Positions 1 through 9,957 of a DNA stretch of 64,000 bases are shown piece by piece. Source of the stretch: Butyrivibrio sp. AE2015 (GTDB taxonomy: Bacteria > Bacillota > Clostridia > Lachnospirales > Lachnospiraceae); the NCBI RefSeq assembly GCF_000420825.1, contig NZ_ATVR01000019.1, forward strand, positions 1 through 64,000, read 5' to 3'. Positions within the stretch are counted from its first letter, which is position 1. Each line of letters begins with the position of its first letter. The notes below the pieces were generated by a model that did not search any database, was not told the origin of the DNA, and worked only from the letters and a program-made list of their open reading frames with translations. The position numbers and the translations under genes are program-made.

Positions 1-42
1 ATAATAGAATAAATGCCAGATTTCATGCCAAACGATTCTATT

Positions 43-80
43 CAAGGCATGAAATTATGAGAAAAATCTGACACAGCATG
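43..80. repeat. Imperfect direct repeat, copy 1
   Basis: This 38-base stretch shares AAGGCATGAAA, GAGAAAAATCT and CAGCATG, in the same order and spacing, with the copy at 200-236. It is A+T-rich, and its left end also forms an inverted repeat with bases 21-29. The function is unknown; two copies are too few and too divergent for a CRISPR array. Confidence 0.6.
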
Positions 81-199
81 TCGAATTACTAAGCAAAGAC
101 ATGGTATCTGAGTCAAAATCACTAACAACATGTCTGAACCTCTATACAAAGCATGTGATACTTGCAAAAAATCTCCAAATCATGTCAGAAGCCTATGCA

Positions 200-236
200 C
201 AAGGCATGAAAATCGAGAAAAATCTCTCGCAGCATG
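200..236. repeat. Imperfect direct repeat, copy 2
   Basis: Second copy of the 43-80 element (CAAGGCATGAAAATC, then GAGAAAAATCT and GCAGCATG). The centre-to-centre distance is about 157 bases. Looser relatives (CATGTCTGAACC, CATGTCAGAAGC) lie between the copies, so this may be an eroded tandem array. Confidence 0.55.
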
Positions 237-311
237 CTATAGCCAGGTAAATCTTTATGTTTTCAATATCCCAAGTCTCCAGCTGATTCAATTTCAGCCA
301 CCCCTACTGTT

Positions 312-490
312 CTCGGAGTCAGAGCCCGAGGCAATAACACCCAGCCACACCGTAGGTGCTTGCCATTGACGGGTTCTGAGGGAAACGCTACAATGCTGCA
401 TCCGACGGTGAGATAGAATCTACTGTTCCCATCATCCTCACCGTCGGCTCGCATACCATGGCGTTTTCCTCAGGCTCAGTCAATGGTGGC
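312..490. ncRNA. Candidate structured RNA or hairpin-rich element
   Basis: This segment is clearly richer in G+C than its surroundings and can fold into several helices. CTCGG (312-316) pairs with CCGAG (326-330). GGCAA (330-334) pairs with TTGCC (360-364), enclosing a tight CACC/GGTG helix. GCCATTGAC...CTGAGG...AACGC (362-388) pairs imperfectly with GCGTTTTCCTCAGG...GTCAATGG (461-487), and CCGACGGTGAG (402-412) pairs exactly with CTCACCGTCGG (437-447). The strand cannot be decided from pairing. I could not match it to a named RNA family; a mobile hairpin element is the alternative. Confidence 0.45.
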
Positions 491-560
491 GGACGGAGCC
501 ACAACATAAACTTTTCTCAGAAGGTCATATACGTATCCAACTCACTTACGCATATACAAA

Positions 561-609
561 GGGAGAGGATTCCGATGTATGCTAATTGCGTCCATCAGAA
601 TCCTCTCCC
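561..609. terminator. Long near-perfect hairpin
   Basis: GGGAGAGGATTCCGATG (561-577) pairs with CATCAGAATCCTCTCCC (593-609), a 17-bp stem with one mismatch and a 15-base loop. It sits about 70 bases beyond the minus-strand stop at 679, where a terminator would be expected, but no clear U-run follows on either strand. It could be an RNA 3' end structure, or the terminator of the structured segment just to its left if that is read on the plus strand. Confidence 0.5.
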
Positions 610-678
610 TAATCTACAGTAATAAAAAAATGAACTTGTGATTGATTTTATTCTCTTTCACAGCCTCTAAATTTTATT

Positions 679-1884
679 TTAGTATCTTTCCCAAATGCCA
701 CATACATTGTAAAAGCCATATTTAGTTTTCAGAATATCTTTTAGCTTATCAAAAGGAATCTCTTCACCCTTAAAAAAAATGGAGTCGTCAGTTTCATTAA
801 GATGTGTAATAAAGATAGAAAACTCCGTTTCTTTCATGCTTCTAAACTGCTCTACGCTAGTAATATCCTCTTTTACAGGTAGTACAAAGTCTTCAATATC
901 CTGATGCCTTGCATACCTGATGCTACCCTGCCACTCATTATCTATGTTGGTAAGGTCGTTAGTAACCCCTGGAAATTCCTCCCTGTCGCACTCTCCGGGA
1001 AGTGGTCCATTGCCATGCCTTGTCACATAGGATCTGGTTACATAGACGGCGCAATCAAGCTTTAGATCTCTTTTTTCGAGAAATGCAGCTATATTCCAAA
1101 GTCCTGTCTTTGAAGGTGTAAGGTATGGAGCAAACTTTTTATAGTCATTATCAAGTAAAAGTCCCTGCCCGGTCTCAAAAACAACCTGACTATACCCAAG
1201 CAAGAAATCGGTTGAAGCATCTATTATTTCAATATGCTTCACCGTCTCTTTTATACTCTCCGCAAAGTTCGCAAGTACATCGCTGTTTGTAAGCATATCA
1301 TAGTAATCTGCTTTCTCACCCGGGTTATTCTCCTCAAACAGACTCTTTATAGAATCCAGATTTTTCTGACCATATTTATTTCTAAAATCAATCAGTGTAT
1401 CAATAAGCTCCTTTAGAGACTTATCCCGCACATCACAGACAGTCAGGACCAGTCCGCATTCGTGTCTGTTCAGACACTCATTAATGCCCATTCCGCAGCT
1501 GCCATGCCTGTCTTTCCCTCTGGCAGATTCAATGAACATATTTCGAAGCACATCATCTATGACCGTGATCCTTGTATTCTTTTCGGCATATATCTTCGGA
1601 GTAAAGCCATATAAAGTTTCAAACTCTTTTAACTCATTTCCAAGCTGAAAAAGGTCGATCAAAAAAGTATCTGCTAAAAGTGTATCTGCGCCATATTCCG
1701 CCCCGGATCCTATCTGATGATGAATGAACCGCTTTCCGCTCTCATCCTCCACGGTATGCCCTGCCTGGCCGCCTCCGTTATGCTTTACGATCAGCGTTCT
1801 TTTTTCTTTTTTGGCAAAAGAGGCACAGACAAGGCCTTTACCTTCATCTCCAAAGTTTTTACCAATGACGGCAATTGCTTTCAT
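679..1884 (-). CDS. Divergent adenylosuccinate synthetase-like protein
   Basis: A 401-aa PurA-superfamily GTPase-fold protein. The N-terminal loop reads GKNFGDEGKG (residues 8-17) with the catalytic Asp at position 13, and GGGQAGHTV (37-45) carries the His of the second catalytic motif; PurA normally has GxQWGDEGKGK and GGxNAGHT. The IMP-binding Arg-rich stretch typical of PurA (GRRRRTGW) is not seen; a GSIRYARH segment lies in the comparable place, so the substrate may differ from IMP. Because the catalytic Asp is kept, it is not the phage PurZ pattern as I remember it. Its start overlaps the vWA gene stop by 4 bases (1881-1884), implying translational coupling. The housekeeping purA would normally not sit in such a set; I infer a specialised paralogue. 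Confidence 0.75.
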   Translation of the reverse strand: MKAIAVIGKNFGDEGKGLVCASFAKKEKRTLIVKHNGGGQAGHTVEDESGKRFIHHQIGSGAEYGADTLLADTFLIDLFQLGNELKEFETLYGFTPKIYAEKNTRITVIDDVLRNMFIESARGKDRHGSCGMGINECLNRHECGLVLTVCDVRDKSLKELIDTLIDFRNKYGQKNLDSIKSLFEENNPGEKADYYDMLTNSDVLANFAESIKETVKHIEIIDASTDFLLGYSQVVFETGQGLLLDNDYKKFAPYLTPSKTGLWNIAAFLEKRDLKLDCAVYVTRSYVTRHGNGPLPGECDREEFPGVTNDLTNIDNEWQGSIRYARHQDIEDFVLPVKEDITSVEQFRSMKETEFSIFITHLNETDDSIFFKGEEIPFDKLKDILKTKYGFYNVCGIWERY

Positions 1885-2759
1885 AAACTGATTCCGTTAT
1901 CTTCAAAAGAAAGTCGTGAAAGCACAGCACCTATAGCAGGTCTGTCAAGCTCCTCCCACTGCTCCAAAACTTCCTCAAGTTTTTTACCCTTCTGCATCTG
2001 TATAGTGCTGATAATGATCTCAGGAATATTACCGATATGCTGGCGTTCTATAATCATCGTGTGTCCCGGTAAAAGATTCTGATTTTCAATGTTTCCTTGA
2101 TCAATCATTATGTGGAATACATTAAACTTTTTCTGAACAGCAGCAAGTACCGCTTCCCTTGAAATATATCCGGTTTTATCACCGATAACTCTTTCAATGG
2201 TATCTTTTACATACTCTTTTCTGATTGTTGCCTTGTCACCAATAGTAAAAAGAAATCCCTTTTCATTTCTCTTATTGATGGCATCAATGTTTGTGTGATG
2301 TGCAAGGAACTCCCAAAGGCAGGTAGGTACTACTTCTCCATAGCCATGATTTTCAAAATAAATATCCAAAAGCTGCTGCGCAATACGGATATCAGATTCA
2401 AACTGAGTAACCTGAAGTGGTGAATTGTCCAGATAATCACCGTATGCTGCGCACATTAAAGCCGGATCTTCTACAGCTCCTGTAGAGTACAATTTTGTGA
2501 TAAGCTCATTTAAAGCATTTGTAGCAACTTCAACTGCCAGATATCCCATAGACCCAGTGACATCAAGGCCAACAACGATAGGTGTTGTATTTGGATGATC
2601 TTCTGAATCGAAGCACTCTCTTGTTCCTATATATTTTGGATCATATTTGGGATCGCACTGTTTTTTTGTAAAAACCTCTTCTACACTCTGATTTCGTGAC
2701 AGATTTCTGCTGTTTTTTAGCTTAACCCAATCTGATGCTGAATAACTTCCATATCCCAT
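1881..2759 (-). CDS. vWA-domain protein coupled to PurA-like gene
   Basis: A 292-aa cytosolic protein with no signal peptide or membrane segment. A von Willebrand A domain starts near residue 61: VVGLDVTGSMG (Asp66, Gly/Ser near 69-70) is the MIDAS DxTxS-type motif that binds a divalent metal, and a later GDKAT may supply the third metal ligand. The N-terminal 60 residues (GYGSYSASDWVKLKNSR) look like a conserved leader specific to this vWA group. The ATG follows a GGGG-containing ribosome binding site. It lies 71 bases after the zinc-ribbon gene and overlaps the PurA-like gene by 4 bases. vWA proteins of this kind often act as metal-dependent scaffolds; the partners here are presumably the two neighbours. 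Confidence 0.75.
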   Translation of the reverse strand: MGYGSYSASDWVKLKNSRNLSRNQSVEEVFTKKQCDPKYDPKYIGTRECFDSEDHPNTTPIVVGLDVTGSMGYLAVEVATNALNELITKLYSTGAVEDPALMCAAYGDYLDNSPLQVTQFESDIRIAQQLLDIYFENHGYGEVVPTCLWEFLAHHTNIDAINKRNEKGFLFTIGDKATIRKEYVKDTIERVIGDKTGYISREAVLAAVQKKFNVFHIMIDQGNIENQNLLPGHTMIIERQHIGNIPEIIISTIQMQKGKKLEEVLEQWEELDRPAIGAVLSRLSFEDNGISL

Positions 2760-2792
2760 TTTCTTTTTCCCCTTTTTTCATACTTTTCTTTT

Positions 2793-2807
2793 TTGATCAT
2801 TGATCAA
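2793..2807. promoter_or_regulatory. Perfect palindrome upstream of vWA gene
   Basis: TTGATCA-T-TGATCAA forms a perfect 7+7 palindrome in the 71-base gap between the zinc-ribbon gene and the vWA gene, 34 bases before the vWA start. It could be an operator or a small mRNA hairpin. No -35/-10 pair can be placed convincingly beside it. Confidence 0.3.
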
Positions 2808-2830
2808 CATACATTTTTATTAACAAAGGC

Positions 2831-3697
2831 TTAAAACCTTACAAACTTGTGGCCGCCAAAACCCTTTTCAATAACAGTATCCCAGTACTCAAAGTCTTCA
2901 TATGCATTTGCTCTTGGTTTTGAATCAAGGAAAGCAAAAAGCTCCGAAGGGCCACTGCCTCTTTCCATTACCTGCTTTGCTGTTTCCCTGATCTTTTTAA
3001 GATCTCCCTGTGTTGGGATGCGCCTTACATTTCTGTAATCGCCAAATAGCATTCCCTCGTGAGTTACAGGATTTACAAATACGCTGGATGTACTGATATC
3101 CCCATGTGAAATTTCTGAAAACTCCAATGCGCAGCAGATATTTTCCATACGGGAAATCACCCAGGCAAGATGCTCTGCCTTTAAAGGTGCAAAAACTTCA
3201 ACCGGATAAAAATAGGGCTTACGTACAAAAACAAGCACTTCCCTGCCGTCATTCAGATGAAGCCTCTGCGTCAGTATCGGAAAGCACCTGTCCAGCTTCA
3301 TATCAGCTTCAGGAAATGTCAGACTAAGAAGTCCTTTCATGAACAGATCTGCCTCGTTGCCATTATCAAATACATAGACAACATTCTTTTTTGCCAAAAA
3401 ACATTCCATGCGCGGATATGAGTATTTATCCATATATGCAATTGTAAGTGGTTTTGAATTGTCCATGACGAATGAGACGTTACCGGTCTCTTCCCAAAGA
3501 TCATCCCCAGAATAATCATCTTCCTTGGCCATTGCTTTTGCCATATAAAAAGAAAGAATCTTTTGCCTGAATGCTTCGTTACCCCTAAGTTCCGAATCAG
3601 ACATAAAGGCTCTGCTTCCGCAATAACTGCAGCTAAATCCACCAGCGTCAGAAACATTTAGCTGTGCCCCGCAATTTCTACACTTGTAGGTTATCAT
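2831..3697 (-). CDS. Zinc-ribbon protein with kinase-like fold
   Basis: A 288-aa protein. The N-terminus holds a CxxC-x13-CxxC zinc ribbon (Cys6, Cys9, Cys23, Cys26). The middle resembles a protein-kinase-like C-lobe: HGDISTSSVFVNP near residues 196-208 parallels the catalytic-loop HxDxxxxN, with Ser/Val near the Asn position, and FGDY follows about ten residues later where DFG would be. I see no clear glycine-rich loop or N-lobe Lys, so it is probably a pseudokinase. The start at 3697 is chosen over an in-frame TTG at 3718 because that TTG overlaps the GGGGGAAGGA ribosome binding site. First gene of the three-gene minus-strand set, divergent from the esterase. Confidence 0.6.
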   Translation of the reverse strand: MITYKCRNCGAQLNVSDAGGFSCSYCGSRAFMSDSELRGNEAFRQKILSFYMAKAMAKEDDYSGDDLWEETGNVSFVMDNSKPLTIAYMDKYSYPRMECFLAKKNVVYVFDNGNEADLFMKGLLSLTFPEADMKLDRCFPILTQRLHLNDGREVLVFVRKPYFYPVEVFAPLKAEHLAWVISRMENICCALEFSEISHGDISTSSVFVNPVTHEGMLFGDYRNVRRIPTQGDLKKIRETAKQVMERGSGPSELFAFLDSKPRANAYEDFEYWDTVIEKGFGGHKFVRF

Positions 3698-3870
3698 TAT
3701 TTCTTTTCCTTCCCCCAAAACACTCTCTAACTAAAATCAATTTTAGCCACATTTTCAATTATAATAAACTTCCTCTTTTACGCAATAAGTGATTCTAACT
3801 TGTCACAATCTGATAAGCATATGGCTTGATTTTGCTTTAATCTAAAAGACAGAACAAAAATGGAGGGTAA

Positions 3871-4899
<1,029 letters not shown>

Positions 4900-4900
4900 A

Positions 4901-4944
4901 AAAAAGGATAAATGCTTGTTTTTTTCAGGCATTTATCCTTTTTT
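4901..4944. terminator. Bidirectional rho-independent terminator
   Basis: AAAAAGGATAAATGC (4901-4915) pairs with GCATTTATCCTTTTT (4929-4943), with A-tracts on one side and T-tracts on the other, so it can end transcripts in both directions. It sits between the convergent esterase (ends 4899) and enolase (ends 4951). Confidence 0.9.
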
Positions 4945-4950
4945 ATTCAA

Positions 4951-6285
<1,335 letters not shown>

Positions 6286-6344
6286 TTACAATATATCATA
6301 AGAGGCAACGCATTTCTATTTTATAATCAACAACTTTTCTCAAT

Positions 6345-6373
6345 AAAAAGAGCATGTCGTTTACGACATACTC
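6345..6373 (-). terminator. Rho-independent terminator ending the CIS operon
   Basis: On the minus strand GAGTATGTCGT pairs with ACGACATGCTC (one G-U pair) with a very short loop, followed directly by TTTTT (6345-6349). It lies about 50 bases beyond the stop of the GNAT gene at 6424 and upstream of enolase, the natural end of the minus-strand CIS operon. Confidence 0.85.
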
Positions 6374-6423
6374 TCATAAGACGCGATTGAATTTATGCAA
6401 AACAGTGCTTTTCTGCCAGCAAA

Positions 6424-7284
6424 TCACACTATCGGTATATCACTATAGATTGCAACTCTGCTAAGGTCATACCTTGCGATGATCTCGCGGTAACCCTTAG
6501 TGCCAAGGATTTTTTCAAGAACACCTGTCATATAGCCATTTTTCGAGTAAAAAGAAACTATAGTTTCAAGTGGATAGTCATTCTCTAAATTCTCATGAAG
6601 AGCAGAGATCATGTAGTAAGGCGCCATAACATCCTTGGACTTTAAATAAACAAGCTCTGCATCAAGCTTTCCGTTTTCATCCTGACCTACTATCAAAAGA
6701 CCTTCTGGCACCTCATTATTCATATATACAATTGACTGATTTATAAGGTAACCGCGGTCCGTATCAATCTCGTTAAATATCTCAATTCCAAGATCCTCTA
6801 TTGCAGCATAAAGAATCTGTTTTTGAGATTCATCCAGTTCTGACATTCTCCTTGTGTGAAGGATTTTCTTACTCCAGAGTTTACTCTCTGAAGCCACCTG
6901 TAGACTAAATTCAAAGTAAGCATTATCAAGTTCTATCTTAACGAATTCATTTGTATCCGCATATTTATCTATAGAGGGCGCAAGCTTGGGATTATAGCTC
7001 ATATGGAGATTCTGATATCCCTTATACCAATAAACAACGATAAGCTGATTCAAAGCCCTGGACATTATCCCTCGTCCTCTGTACACCGGCAGCACATAAG
7101 CATATGTAAGCTCGACGTTCTCACTGTCTGTTTCCATAACAATAACGCCTATGGCTTCATTATCTTCAACTATCCCGTAGTAGATATAATTATCATTAGT
7201 CAGAGAATCGATGATAATGGAATTAGGGATATACTCTATGAACTTGTCCATCTCATTGCCGTTTATCTCTTTAATATAGGACAT
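6424..7284 (-). CDS. GNAT-fold acetyltransferase, last CIS-operon gene
   Basis: A 286-aa protein. Its first half is a GNAT domain: a beta strand ELTYAYVLPVYRGRG with the acetyl-CoA-binding RxxGxG-type loop (YRGRGIMSRAL, around residues 88-98) followed by the usual helix. The second half (about 160-286) repeats the general GNAT strand order without a clear P-loop, so it may be a tandem, degenerate GNAT. No signal peptide. It follows the AAA+ gene by 13 bases with its own ribosome binding site (GAGG). Its place at the end of a CIS operon suggests modification of a CIS component or cargo, but no substrate can be read from sequence. A shorter GNAT-like relative lies at 55293. Confidence 0.7.
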   Translation of the reverse strand: MSYIKEINGNEMDKFIEYIPNSIIIDSLTNDNYIYYGIVEDNEAIGVIVMETDSENVELTYAYVLPVYRGRGIMSRALNQLIVVYWYKGYQNLHMSYNPKLAPSIDKYADTNEFVKIELDNAYFEFSLQVASESKLWSKKILHTRRMSELDESQKQILYAAIEDLGIEIFNEIDTDRGYLINQSIVYMNNEVPEGLLIVGQDENGKLDAELVYLKSKDVMAPYYMISALHENLENDYPLETIVSFYSKNGYMTGVLEKILGTKGYREIIARYDLSRVAIYSDIPIV

Positions 7285-7297
7285 TTTTTACCTCTTT

Positions 7298-9709
7298 TTA
7301 TAGACCAACCTGATCCGCATATGGCTCAAAGTCAGACTTAGTAAATACTTTTCCTACCTTAACAAATTCATATTTAATAGCTAAAAGATAATGCTTCATA
7401 TGCACCTTATCACCGGCTTCAGGGTCAGCTGCAGCCAAAAAAGCTGCATTGAGAATACAGTTCTTGATATTACCTCCAACGAACTCGAATTTCTCGGCAA
7501 GAAATCTGATATCAACATCATCTGCAAGTGGTGTATCTTTTGGAATTGTAGTTTTCCAAAGCATCTCTCTGGTATCGGGATCCGGGAACTGGAATTCTAC
7601 AATATATTTCATACGTCTAAAGAAAGCCGGGTCGATATTGTGCTTGTAGTTTGTGGCAAGAACTGAAACCCCGTCATAACCTTCAACTTCCTGCAGCAAA
7701 AGAGCTGTCTTGTTATTGTTGGAGGCCTGGTTACTTCCACCGTCATCAGATCTTTTTGCAAATAGAGTATCACACTCATCAAAAAACAATACGACGTTAC
7801 ACTTCTTGGCTTCTCTAAAGATCATTGAAATAGATTTCTCAGTTTCACCTACGTATTTATCGATAACCTTTGAAAGGTCTACACGGTAAAGCTCAAGATT
7901 AAGTTCATGGGCAATAACCTGCGCACACATGGACTTACCTGTTCCGGGCGCACCGAATAAAAGTATTGAAAGGCCTCTACCATAAGGGTACTTCTTGGTA
8001 TAGTGCCAGTTCTCATATACATGCTTTCTGAAATTCATCTGGTCAATAGCGTGAAGCAAAGTCTCCTTCTGGCTTGGATTCATAACAATATCCTCAAAGC
8101 CAAAGTTTGCCTTTATCTTTGTAGCCTTCTGCGTCAGCTCAGAACTCATCTGTGCGTAACACCCCTGGAACAGAGTATCACGGCTTATCAGTATTTCCTT
8201 CTTCATGGTAGAAAGCCTTCTTCCATGATCAAGAGCATCGTGTATCTTACCAGGAGTAAACAGGAACTTTGTCGCCATCTCCAATAGATCAATGCCATCT
8301 TCAAGCTGATAATTCTGGGAAAAATACTTCCAGCAGGCTTCTCTTTCCCCCGTATCAGGAGTAGGAAGCTCAAGCTCTGTAAACTGCATCTTGGTGATCT
8401 CTCTAAAATCAATCTTTTCCTTACTCATGGCAAAAACTAAAATATCTTTTTCCGTGAGCTTGGAAAAAGCAAGATCCATATATCCAAAAAACTTCTCTTT
8501 TTCTTCTTCATGATATGAAAGGTCTGTAAGGCAACAGCATGCACCAATAAGGATACATTCTCTTGTAACTGACCACAGAGCCTTTTCTACAAACTTATAG
8601 TCATAGTTAAAGAGCTTTTTACAGTTGATGGCAACTGCCTTCAGATCATTCTTTTCACAGAACTTCTTAACAAAGAACTTCCTGCCGCTTCCATCATCAC
8701 CAAAGTAGTAGAATATCCTGCAGCCCTCATCATAGGAAATTTCCATGGCTTCTATGACTCCGCTGTTGGCCATTATTGGATTAAGCTCTTCCTTCTTGGT
8801 GAGCATGCTAAAGAATCTTATGTAGTTCTCATCAAGTTTATCCGGGTCACGACCAAAAAGGAAATCGATGATCCTCTTATCAGGAGAAACAGCTGTGGAG
8901 AAAGGCATGCTTGGAACCACATCCAGAGAAAGAATGGGAAGCAGCTGCTCAAGACATGTGGACATATCTCCGTAAGCACCGGTAATAGAGAAATCCGCTC
9001 CATAAAATACCTTTGCGGCTGATTCTATAGTAGGTGCTGAAAGGTTACCATTCTCGTTAACAATCTGGAATACTCCGGCGTAATCTGTCTGGGTTGATGA
9101 CAAAATTCCGCAGGCAAAACAAAACAGTGTAAAGGGCTCAAATTCAAGCTTTTTGCAGAGCGTATGGAAAGGCAGCTTAACGCCATTTTCAATAGTAAGC
9201 TCCGCTCTTTCCTCTATCATTTTTATTCTGTCATAGACGCCTACATGCTTATCCTCTGCGATCTTCTCTGCAAGTTTAGCTTTACCGCCTGAAGTATCAA
9301 GTGAATTATCTACATTTGACTCGGAAAAAGAGCCAAGAAGAGCCAAGAGTTCTTCGTCTATATCGTCTTCATCAGTCACTGACTCATCAAGATCCTCGTC
9401 CTCTTCGCCTTCTTCATCATCAAGGTCATCAAAAAAATCTGAGTCTTCATCATCGTCAGACTTTTGAACATTGTCAGCTTCACCCTCAGTATAAAACTGT
9501 TCCAGCTTCGTATGCACGTTGTCTCCGGCTATCTCAATATCAGGATAAAGAACATTCTTGTAGCCATTGCCTTCACCCTGTGAATAGATCGATTTCATGT
9601 GTGTAATGTACTTATCAAGGCTGGTATTTACACAGTCAAAAATATACTGCATATATTCATTATAGTTTTCAAAAGGCTTATCTCGTAAATCCTCTGAATA
9701 CTTTGCCAT
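7298..9709 (-). CDS. CIS-associated tandem AAA+ ATPase (Afp15/Cis15-like)
   Basis: An 803-aa cytosolic ATPase. Residues about 80-120 form a very acidic Asp/Glu linker. A first ATPase-like unit near residue 335 has a degenerate P-loop (FGDDGSGRK, Arg before the usual Lys). The second unit is intact: Walker A FGAPGTGKS near 585, Walker B VVLFFDECD, sensor-1 VLATNY and arginine-finger region FFRRMKY. It resembles the AAA+ ATPases encoded in extracellular CIS loci (Afp15 and PVC15 family), thought to act in assembly or cargo loading. It starts inside the stop of the 82-aa gene (TGATG overlap) and is followed by the GNAT gene. A second, diverged copy is at 40984. Confidence 0.88.
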   Translation of the reverse strand: MAKYSEDLRDKPFENYNEYMQYIFDCVNTSLDKYITHMKSIYSQGEGNGYKNVLYPDIEIAGDNVHTKLEQFYTEGEADNVQKSDDDEDSDFFDDLDDEEGEEDEDLDESVTDEDDIDEELLALLGSFSESNVDNSLDTSGGKAKLAEKIAEDKHVGVYDRIKMIEERAELTIENGVKLPFHTLCKKLEFEPFTLFCFACGILSSTQTDYAGVFQIVNENGNLSAPTIESAAKVFYGADFSITGAYGDMSTCLEQLLPILSLDVVPSMPFSTAVSPDKRIIDFLFGRDPDKLDENYIRFFSMLTKKEELNPIMANSGVIEAMEISYDEGCRIFYYFGDDGSGRKFFVKKFCEKNDLKAVAINCKKLFNYDYKFVEKALWSVTRECILIGACCCLTDLSYHEEEKEKFFGYMDLAFSKLTEKDILVFAMSKEKIDFREITKMQFTELELPTPDTGEREACWKYFSQNYQLEDGIDLLEMATKFLFTPGKIHDALDHGRRLSTMKKEILISRDTLFQGCYAQMSSELTQKATKIKANFGFEDIVMNPSQKETLLHAIDQMNFRKHVYENWHYTKKYPYGRGLSILLFGAPGTGKSMCAQVIAHELNLELYRVDLSKVIDKYVGETEKSISMIFREAKKCNVVLFFDECDTLFAKRSDDGGSNQASNNNKTALLLQEVEGYDGVSVLATNYKHNIDPAFFRRMKYIVEFQFPDPDTREMLWKTTIPKDTPLADDVDIRFLAEKFEFVGGNIKNCILNAAFLAAADPEAGDKVHMKHYLLAIKYEFVKVGKVFTKSDFEPYADQVGL

Positions 9710-9957
9710 CAGTCATCTCCATTACTCGTTTTAAACAAAGCAGTTCTGTCGAAAACGCTTTTTTTACTATTGATTCCTGTCTGCTTTTTTATATCAAAAA
9801 CGCCTTCTCCTTCATTGATGAATTCCATAGGCTTTTTGTCTGCATACATATAGGTTTCTTCATCGAGATCGATCTCGTCAGTCGTATCAGCATTTTTCTG
9901 CTCGATAATTCTTTTTAAATTCCTGATATCTGCATTTAATCTGCTATCAAGTCCCAT
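9709..9957 (-). CDS. Small acidic protein between FtsE-like and AAA+ genes
   Basis: An 82-aa hydrophilic protein of no family I recognise. The N-terminal half (LNADIRNLKRIIEQKNADTTDE) is a likely amphipathic helix; the middle is acidic (EIDLDEETYMYADKKP) and the C-terminus is polar. The gene overlaps the end of the FtsE-like gene by 11 bases and shares one base with the AAA+ start (stop/start TGATG), so translation is coupled on both sides. A small adaptor for the ATPase is a plausible but unproven role. Confidence 0.6.
   Translation of the reverse strand: MGLDSRLNADIRNLKRIIEQKNADTTDEIDLDEETYMYADKKPMEFINEGEGVFDIKKQTGINSKKSVFDRTALFKTSNGDD

Larger units (their letters stand above)
1..678. other. 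Non-coding left edge with repeats and structure
   Basis: I see no convincing gene here. The two short open frames (130-369 plus, 263-454 minus) have no ribosome binding site, no recognisable family and cross a strongly self-complementary segment. What is present: an inverted repeat TTTCATGCC (21-29) / GGCATGAAA (46-54), an imperfect direct repeat (43-80 and 200-236), a G+C-rich structured segment (about 312-490) and a long hairpin (561-609). The region lies downstream of the minus-strand PurA-like gene that ends at 679. Confidence 0.6.

Noticed and set aside
43..236. CRISPR array
   Set aside because: Only two imperfect copies, spacing of ~157 bases and no cas genes.
130..369. 79-codon plus-strand open frame at the left edge
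   Set aside because: No ribosome binding site, runs through the direct repeat and into the structured G+C-rich segment, odd composition, no recognisable domain.
679..1884. Phage PurZ (2-aminoadenine synthesis)
   Set aside because: The catalytic Asp of the GDEGKG motif is present, whereas PurZ is known for replacing it; no other phage base-modification genes nearby.
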